From positions 558,001 to 622,000 of the forward strand of contig NZ_BOSH01000003.1 in NCBI RefSeq assembly GCF_018403245.1: DNA of 64,000 nucleotides, in the 5' to 3' direction. A program made the translations under genes and the position numbers. Positions 59,485 through 64,000 of the stretch are shown one piece after another (the first letter of the stretch is position 1; every line of letters starts with the position of its first letter). The notes beneath the pieces are model-generated. The model saw only the letters and a program-made list of their open reading frames with translations. It was not told the origin of the DNA and did no database searches. Source of the DNA: Paenibacillus sp. J2TS4 (lineage in GTDB: Bacteria > Bacillota > Bacilli > Paenibacillales > NBRC-103111).

Positions 59485-62400
59485 CCTCCAAGCGCCTTGA
59501 TTTTGTCCGCAATGACGTGCACCTGCCCGTTCTTCATCCGGACGTCGCCTTCAAGTAATATGCCCTGTGGATTCAATTCGTATAAGAAAGCCTTGTAAGT
59601 TTTGGGATACAATACGACTTCGATCATATCTGTATGATCCTGTAAGACGAGCATAAGCACGTATTCTCCGCCATTTGTCGGATACCGTCTGCTGTGGATG
59701 ACTGTTCCGCATATGCGGACACGTGTATTATCGTTGAAATCAGATAATTCTTGGATTGGAACGATGTTGAAACGCTGCGAAAACTCTTGCCATTTTCGGG
59801 TAGGAGACCGCGAAAGCGAAAACCCGAGCAGCGCCTTTTCCATCTTTCTTTTTTCCGGTTCGGTAAAATCGGGAATCGTTACGGTTGCCGAATTAATGCC
59901 GGCTGACTTCGGCAATCCGTTCAAGTATGCGATCATCTCTTTCCGATGTCGGCCAAAACGATCACAGGCACCCGAGGCGATCCAGGCTTCGAGTACCGGT
60001 CTTTTGATCCGGCTCGCTTTCATCCGATTAACCCATTCGGGAAAAGTTTGAAATTCTCCGTTACGACGGCGAGAACGCAACATAGCGATCACCGATTCCG
60101 GCCCCGAGCCGTGGATGGCATCCAGTCCTAAGCGTATACCTTCCTTTTCAGCATGAAACCCGAACCCGCTCCGGTTAATATCGGGACCAAGCAGGGAGAG
60201 TCCCATTTTGGAGATCTCCCTAAGATATACTTGCTTGTCATAGTACCCTCCGTCCATGCTTAATAGGGAGGCCATATAATCTTTGGGGAAATGCGTTTTT
60301 AAATAAACGGTCCAGTAGGCCAGATAAGCATAGGACACGCTATGGGCTTTATTGAAGCTGTACCCGGCAAACCGGACCAAAAAATCGAATACGGCCAGAG
60401 CTTCCTTGTCCGCCACGCCTCGTTCTGCTGCTCCCCGAAGAAACCGAAGCTGGTGATTGGACAGCGCTTCGACTGATTTTGCAGATAGCGCACGTCGGAG
60501 CGAGTCGGCTTCACCCATGGAGCATCCTGTAACTGCTTGAGCAATGGCCATCACCTGCTCCTGATACAGGATCAAGCCGTAAGTCGGCGAAAGAATAGAC
60601 TCCATTTCAGGCCGTATAACCTTGAAATTCTCTTCCCCCCGGTGCCGGCGTAAATACGTATCCACGATTCCCTCATTCCATGCTCCAGGCCGGTACAAAG
60701 CGAGCAGATCGGCTAAATGGCAGATACTGTGCGGCTGCATTCTGCGCATCAACCGGCGGATTCCCATACTTTCCAGCTGAAAACATCCCAGCGTATTTCC
60801 ACTGCTGATCGCGTGAAACGTGTCCGGATCGTCCAGGGGGATAACACTCATATCGAATTGATTGCCTGTTTGTTCACGAATCGAAGCGAGGGTATCGTGA
60901 ATGATCGTCAGGCTGCGTAAACCGAGAAGATCGATTTTCAATAAGCCCATTGTTTGGATATCTTCCTTATTGAAGGGAGTCATCGGTTCCCCGTTCGGCC
61001 TTCGCTGCAGAGGAATGGTCCGGGCCAAATGTTCATCCCCGAGTATAATACCCGAAGGGTGGGTGGAATGCTGGTGAGGCAATCCTTCAAGCCGTTCGGC
61101 GAGTTGAAACAACGACTTGAACGGCTCTTGATCGACCGGCAGTTTGTGCAGTTCCGGCAGGGTCTCAAGACTGTGGCGGACACCGCCTTTCCCGGAAAAA
61201 GAGGGGAGCAGCTTGGCCAGCACATCGACTTGTTTTTTTGGCAAGCCTAAATAAGTCCCGGCTTCCCGAACCGCCCCTCGCGTCCCGAACGTGTTCAGTA
61301 CACCGATATGCGCAATCCGGTCTGTTCCGTATTTGTCTTTGACATATTGCAGCAGCTCGTGGCGCCTTCTTTGACAGACGTCCACATCGATATCCGGCAA
61401 ATCAGCGCGATCCGGACTCAAAAAACGTTCAAAGGAAAGGTCGTGCAGGAGCGGATTAATCTCTGTTATGCCGAGCAGATAGGCAACCAGACTTCCGGCG
61501 GCGGAACCTCTTCCGGGTCCGACGGGAATGTTCCGGTTTCGCGCATACCGTACGATATCCCACACAATTAGGAAATAGTCGGAGAGCCCTCGTCTCGTAA
61601 TGATCTCAAGCTCTTGTTTCATTCGTTCTGTCCTTCTGTGCCCTTCCGAATCATCGAGAGCTGGGACAGACGAATCAAATCGGCTCCTCATCCCTTCCAG
61701 GCATAACTGGTACAATGCTTCATCCGCGCTTCGCGGGGAATTCGCAGAGTCTATTCCTTCCGTATCGGATCGATTGCACGAATGGCGATCTACGCTCCAC
61801 ACTTGTGAAACGGGGAAGCTTGGAAGCCTGTACGCTCCTCGTTCCAGTTGAAACCGGCATCGCTGCGCGATTCGGACCGTATTGGCCAAAGCGTCCGGAA
61901 GATGACTGAATTTAGCCTTCATTTCTAGGGGGGAAGGGAGATAGAACGGCCCTGTCGTGAAAGGGGCAGCCGACCTCGGCTTGTTTTTTCCATGCCGGAT
62001 CATATGAAGCAAAGGCGCGTCTTCCGGAGCGAGGTAATGCACGTCGTGGGTAGCCACTAACGGAATCTTCATTTCCCGGGAAAGATGAACGGTCCTCTCG
62101 AGCCACACATCATCATCTTCAAGTCCGTGATGCTGTACCTCCAGAAAGAAATGTTCCTTCCCGAACCACTTTATATATTGAAGTGCTTGCTTTTCTGCCA
62201 GATCCATCCGCCCGCTCGTGATCAGACGATGGATGCTTCCGTTTCTGCCGCCGCTCAGCGCAATGATATCCCCATGGAAGGCTGGGGGACGGAAATAAGC
62301 GCCGTTCAACTGCTCGACGATCTGTTCGTAGCCCCGATAGGTAGCGGCCAATAAAATGAGAGTTTCTCCCGCATCGCCGACTAGCATTTCACAACCGACA

Positions 62401-62600
62401 ATCGGGTGAATGCTGTATTTCTCTGCAAGCTTGCAAAATGGAATCATCCCGTTTATTACACCCTTATCGGTTATGGCCAGCGCATCCATGTTCCACGATG
62501 CAGCAATTTGCAGGAGGTCTTCCAAGCGGCATGTCGCTTCCATCAAGCTATATTCCGTATGAACGTGAAGGTGTACGAAGCTTGTCCCTAACTTTTCCAT
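59481..62600 (-). CDS. DNA polymerase III alpha subunit-like (DnaE type)
   Basis: 1039 aa C-family polymerase. The N-terminal PHP domain has HLHVHTEYSLMEA; the palm has GPGRGSAAGSLVAYLLGIT and LPDIDVDV with catalytic aspartates near residue 415; QEQVMAIAQAVTGCSMGEAD lies in the finger part. The C-terminus ends with the OB fold (TRVRICGTVIHSRRYPTNGG...). It is about 75 residues shorter than B. subtilis DnaE (about 1115), as in DnaE2/ImuC-type error-prone forms. AAAGGAGG precedes its ATG. A LexA-type box sits at its promoter. It probably performs damage-induced or gap-filling synthesis rather than bulk replication. Confidence 0.88.
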   Translation of the reverse strand: MEKLGTSFVHLHVHTEYSLMEATCRLEDLLQIAASWNMDALAITDKGVINGMIPFCKLAEKYSIHPIVGCEMLVGDAGETLILLAATYRGYEQIVEQLNGAYFRPPAFHGDIIALSGGRNGSIHRLITSGRMDLAEKQALQYIKWFGKEHFFLEVQHHGLEDDDVWLERTVHLSREMKIPLVATHDVHYLAPEDAPLLHMIRHGKNKPRSAAPFTTGPFYLPSPLEMKAKFSHLPDALANTVRIAQRCRFQLERGAYRLPSFPVSQVWSVDRHSCNRSDTEGIDSANSPRSADEALYQLCLEGMRSRFDSSVPALDDSEGHRRTERMKQELEIITRRGLSDYFLIVWDIVRYARNRNIPVGPGRGSAAGSLVAYLLGITEINPLLHDLSFERFLSPDRADLPDIDVDVCQRRRHELLQYVKDKYGTDRIAHIGVLNTFGTRGAVREAGTYLGLPKKQVDVLAKLLPSFSGKGGVRHSLETLPELHKLPVDQEPFKSLFQLAERLEGLPHQHSTHPSGIILGDEHLARTIPLQRRPNGEPMTPFNKEDIQTMGLLKIDLLGLRSLTIIHDTLASIREQTGNQFDMSVIPLDDPDTFHAISSGNTLGCFQLESMGIRRLMRRMQPHSICHLADLLALYRPGAWNEGIVDTYLRRHRGEENFKVIRPEMESILSPTYGLILYQEQVMAIAQAVTGCSMGEADSLRRALSAKSVEALSNHQLRFLRGAAERGVADKEALAVFDFLVRFAGYSFNKAHSVSYAYLAYWTVYLKTHFPKDYMASLLSMDGGYYDKQVYLREISKMGLSLLGPDINRSGFGFHAEKEGIRLGLDAIHGSGPESVIAMLRSRRRNGEFQTFPEWVNRMKASRIKRPVLEAWIASGACDRFGRHRKEMIAYLNGLPKSAGINSATVTIPDFTEPEKRKMEKALLGFSLSRSPTRKWQEFSQRFNIVPIQELSDFNDNTRVRICGTVIHSRRYPTNGGEYVLMLVLQDHTDMIEVVLYPKTYKAFLYELNPQGILLEGDVRMKNGQVHVIADKIKALGG

Positions 62601-62619
62601 GATAGTCCTCCTTTAAATG

Positions 62620-62664
62620 GGAACGTTTGTTTCTATCATACCAGTAGGGACGATTTGTTGTCCA
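62620..62664 (-). promoter_or_regulatory. Promoter with LexA (SOS) box candidate
   Basis: On the minus strand TGGACA (62664-62659), 18 bases, TATGAT (62640-62635). Immediately downstream GAAACAAACGTTCC (62633-62620) fits the Gram-positive LexA box CGAAC-N4-GTTCG at 8 of 10 positions (read from the plus strand as GGAAC-GTTT-GTTTC). Its place right after the -10 suits repression. Confidence 0.6.
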
Positions 62665-62680
62665 TTGGAGGTTATTTCCG

Positions 62681-62755
62681 GTTACGGACGTTGAACTGAC
62701 GCCGGAGGAATACGGCAAAGAATTCTTTGACCCGTCCTACGGAATAGCGGCTTAA
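62681..62755 (+). pseudogene. C-terminal scrap of an unknown protein
   Basis: 25 codons read VTDVELTPEEYGKEFFDPSY-GIAA then stop; the frame remains open a little upstream (HWRLFP). Charged and plausible as a protein end, but with no start site nor known family. It lies behind the polymerase promoter and would be transcribed away from it. Confidence 0.25.
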
Positions 62756-62775
62756 TCCACTCCTACAAAAAATAA

Positions 62776-62816
62776 AAAAACGCCCCCAATCCGTCAAAAA
62801 GATGGATGAGGACGTT
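62776..62816 (-). terminator. Terminator of the cyclase gene
   Basis: On the minus strand AACGTCCTCATCCATC pairs with GGATTGGGGGCGTT, followed by seven T. It lies about 100 bases after the cyclase stop. Confidence 0.7.
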
Positions 62817-62912
62817 CTTCGTCACTTAGCCCAAATATACATCAATATATGAAGATGTAGCTCCACACCCACGCATCATCGCTCATGAACGGGATTAAGG
62901 CAACTAAAGCAG

Positions 62913-63650
62913 CTAAGGCAAGATCGCGAAGGATCGGACGGGAAAGCCGGAGGCCTTCTCTGGTTTGGGGACGATATTTAGGATGATGGCGCCGGTGGCC
63001 GGAACTTTGTCCAAATTCGTTAACAGCTCCACCTGATAGGTGTCTTGCTCAAGCACATAATATTCGCTTAGGAGGGCTCCGTTTTTTTGAAAGTCCAGAC
63101 TGGAGTCGGTATCGTACGTTTCATGTCCAATGGCCTTTATTTTTCTCTGTTCGAATAAAAATTTCAAAGCATCCAGCGACCAGCCGGGAATCCGGTTATG
63201 CCCCTCGGCATCTTTGTTGTTAAAGGCTTCCACATCGGGCCAGCGCTTGCTCCAATCCGTACGCAGGGCGACGAAGGTCCCCGCCTCAATTCGCCCGTGC
63301 TCCGCTTCAAAGTGCAGCAGATCATCCACGGTTAAAGAATAGTCGTTGTTTGCCTCGGCTTCTTTGGACTTGTCGATGACTACAAGCGGCAGGAGCAATT
63401 CCTTCAAATCCAATTCGTCCAAATATCTTGTATTCCGGACAAAATGGATAGGGGCGTCCAAATGCGTTCCATACTGCCCTGCAAACTTAAAGCTCTGGGC
63501 CAAGAAACCATCGTCATGAGTAAACAAGGTAGTAAATTCGGCTGCATCAAATGCTGAAAAATGTGGAGATTCCGGACCAAACGTATGGGTCAGGTCCACC
63601 CATTCTTTTTCCTTCAATAAAGTCATGGCTTGAATCAATTCATTCGACAT
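62913..63650 (-). CDS. Cyclase-family (kynurenine formamidase-like) hydrolase
   Basis: 245 aa. QYGTHLDAPIHF (HxGTHxDxPxHF form, here QYGTHLD) is the metal-binding signature, with DLTHTFGPESPHF at the start and HETYDTDSSLDF near residue 190 carrying further ligands. Relatives hydrolyse N-formylkynurenine, isatin or other amides; the exact substrate is uncertain. ATG 63650 follows GAGGTGAGGGG by seven bases on the minus strand, better than the in-frame start 15 bases upstream. Stand-alone gene with its own terminator. Confidence 0.87.
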   Translation of the reverse strand: MSNELIQAMTLLKEKEWVDLTHTFGPESPHFSAFDAAEFTTLFTHDDGFLAQSFKFAGQYGTHLDAPIHFVRNTRYLDELDLKELLLPLVVIDKSKEAEANNDYSLTVDDLLHFEAEHGRIEAGTFVALRTDWSKRWPDVEAFNNKDAEGHNRIPGWSLDALKFLFEQRKIKAIGHETYDTDSSLDFQKNGALLSEYYVLEQDTYQVELLTNLDKVPATGAIILNIVPKPEKASGFPVRSFAILP

Positions 63651-63771
63651 CTGCACACCCCTCACCTCTTAAGGTAAACAAATCCAATTAACTATGATCA
63701 CTACTTTATAGGCTGCGGCGAGGGGTGTCAAGAAAGAAAGGATAGGTCCATGGCTTCCATGGCGGGGACTC

Positions 63772-64000
63772 CTAAGCTCTGGCTCGTCGGGGCCAAATAA
63801 AATTGGATATCGTAATGATGAGATCAATGCCAAGCGCAAGCGTCCACAATTTTAATATTCCGGACAGCGATTCGGTGCGGGCGGGGTCATTAATAAAATA
63901 AATAAGCGCAACTAAACATCCCGCCCCAATGAGATAAGCGAGCACATGCTTCAACCAGCTTTTGAAATATTGGATGGCATATTTAATTCCATAGAGCTTC
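63772..64000 (-). CDS. Small membrane protein (5' end outside window)
   Basis: The frame is open to the window end: KLYGIKYAIQYFKSWLKHVL then two hydrophobic helices (YLIGAGCLVALIYFI and LWTLALGIDLIITISNFIW) and a basic C-terminus (PRRARA). A TTG at 63954 exists but lacks a clear ribosome site, so the true start is probably outside. No family recognised. Confidence 0.5.
   Translation of the reverse strand, partial: KLYGIKYAIQYFKSWLKHVLAYLIGAGCLVALIYFINDPARTESLSGILKLWTLALGIDLIITISNFIWPRRARA

Overview
The window looks like chromosomal DNA of a Paenibacillus-type member of the Bacillales. Supporting signs are strong AGGAGG-type ribosome binding sites, frequent TTG/GTG starts, a Bacillus-style fatty-acid degradation cluster (FadE/FadF type), a T-box leader, a Gram-positive LexA-type box, a DppA-type D-aminopeptidase and an ECF41 sigma factor. 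The genus is an inference. No rRNA, complete tRNA gene or CRISPR array was seen.

Layout. 1-4598: end of a beta-oxidation operon (acyl-CoA dehydrogenase, TetR regulator, thioesterase, Fe-S oxidoreductase). 4599-5040: a tnpB-less IS200/IS605 derivative. 5794-8868: a degenerate PhnC-like ATPase, an acyltransferase and a UPF0173 hydrolase. 9100-12000: a decayed stretch with small secreted or membrane proteins and truncated genes (VOC, beta-lactamase, P-loop kinase). 12062-14251: an ABC exporter operon behind a tandem operator. 14694-28814: a LuxR/MalT-type regulator and many single-gene accessory units (phosphatase, GNAT, dCMP deaminase, HAD, DHA2 efflux pump, ArsR-GyrB fusion regulator, D-aminopeptidase, NUDIX, DinB-like, YdcF, VOC, DUF2277). 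29091-31845: a DeoR-PHP-metallophosphoesterase operon. 32014-33518: a divergent ECF41 sigma/carboxymuconolactone decarboxylase pair. 33553-35489: GNAT, an APH-type kinase and a small protein. 35788-40240: an envelope cluster (two-component system, lipoprotein, LCP ligase, BcrC-like phosphatase). 40291-43963: an MFS pump, a second APH-like kinase, a lipoprotein and a GNAT.

44000-53830 looks like an island. Fragments of a tRNA-Ala-like 3' end occur at 44295-44339, 45098-45141 and 53806-53830. The last lies in a composite duplicate whose two halves match 43461-43534 and 44229-44320. Between them are a lipoprotein, a TnpB element, a GNAT, a WYL regulator with an epoxide hydrolase, and a short-form valyl-tRNA synthetase behind a T-box with a GUA (Val) specifier.

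54002-56668 is a TetR-controlled DrrAB-type exporter with related operators at both promoters. 57063-57950 is a class I fructose-bisphosphate aldolase. 58109-62600 is a tightly coupled three-gene DNA repair operon (DnaE-type polymerase, DUF72 protein, family-4-like uracil-DNA glycosylase lacking three Fe-S cysteines) with a LexA-box candidate next to its promoter. The window ends with a cyclase-family hydrolase and a cut-off small membrane protein gene.

The strongest leads are the ArsR-GyrB fusion that has lost the catalytic glutamate, the SOS-type polymerase/UDG operon, the tRNA-fragment-bounded island, and the T-box-controlled extra ValRS.
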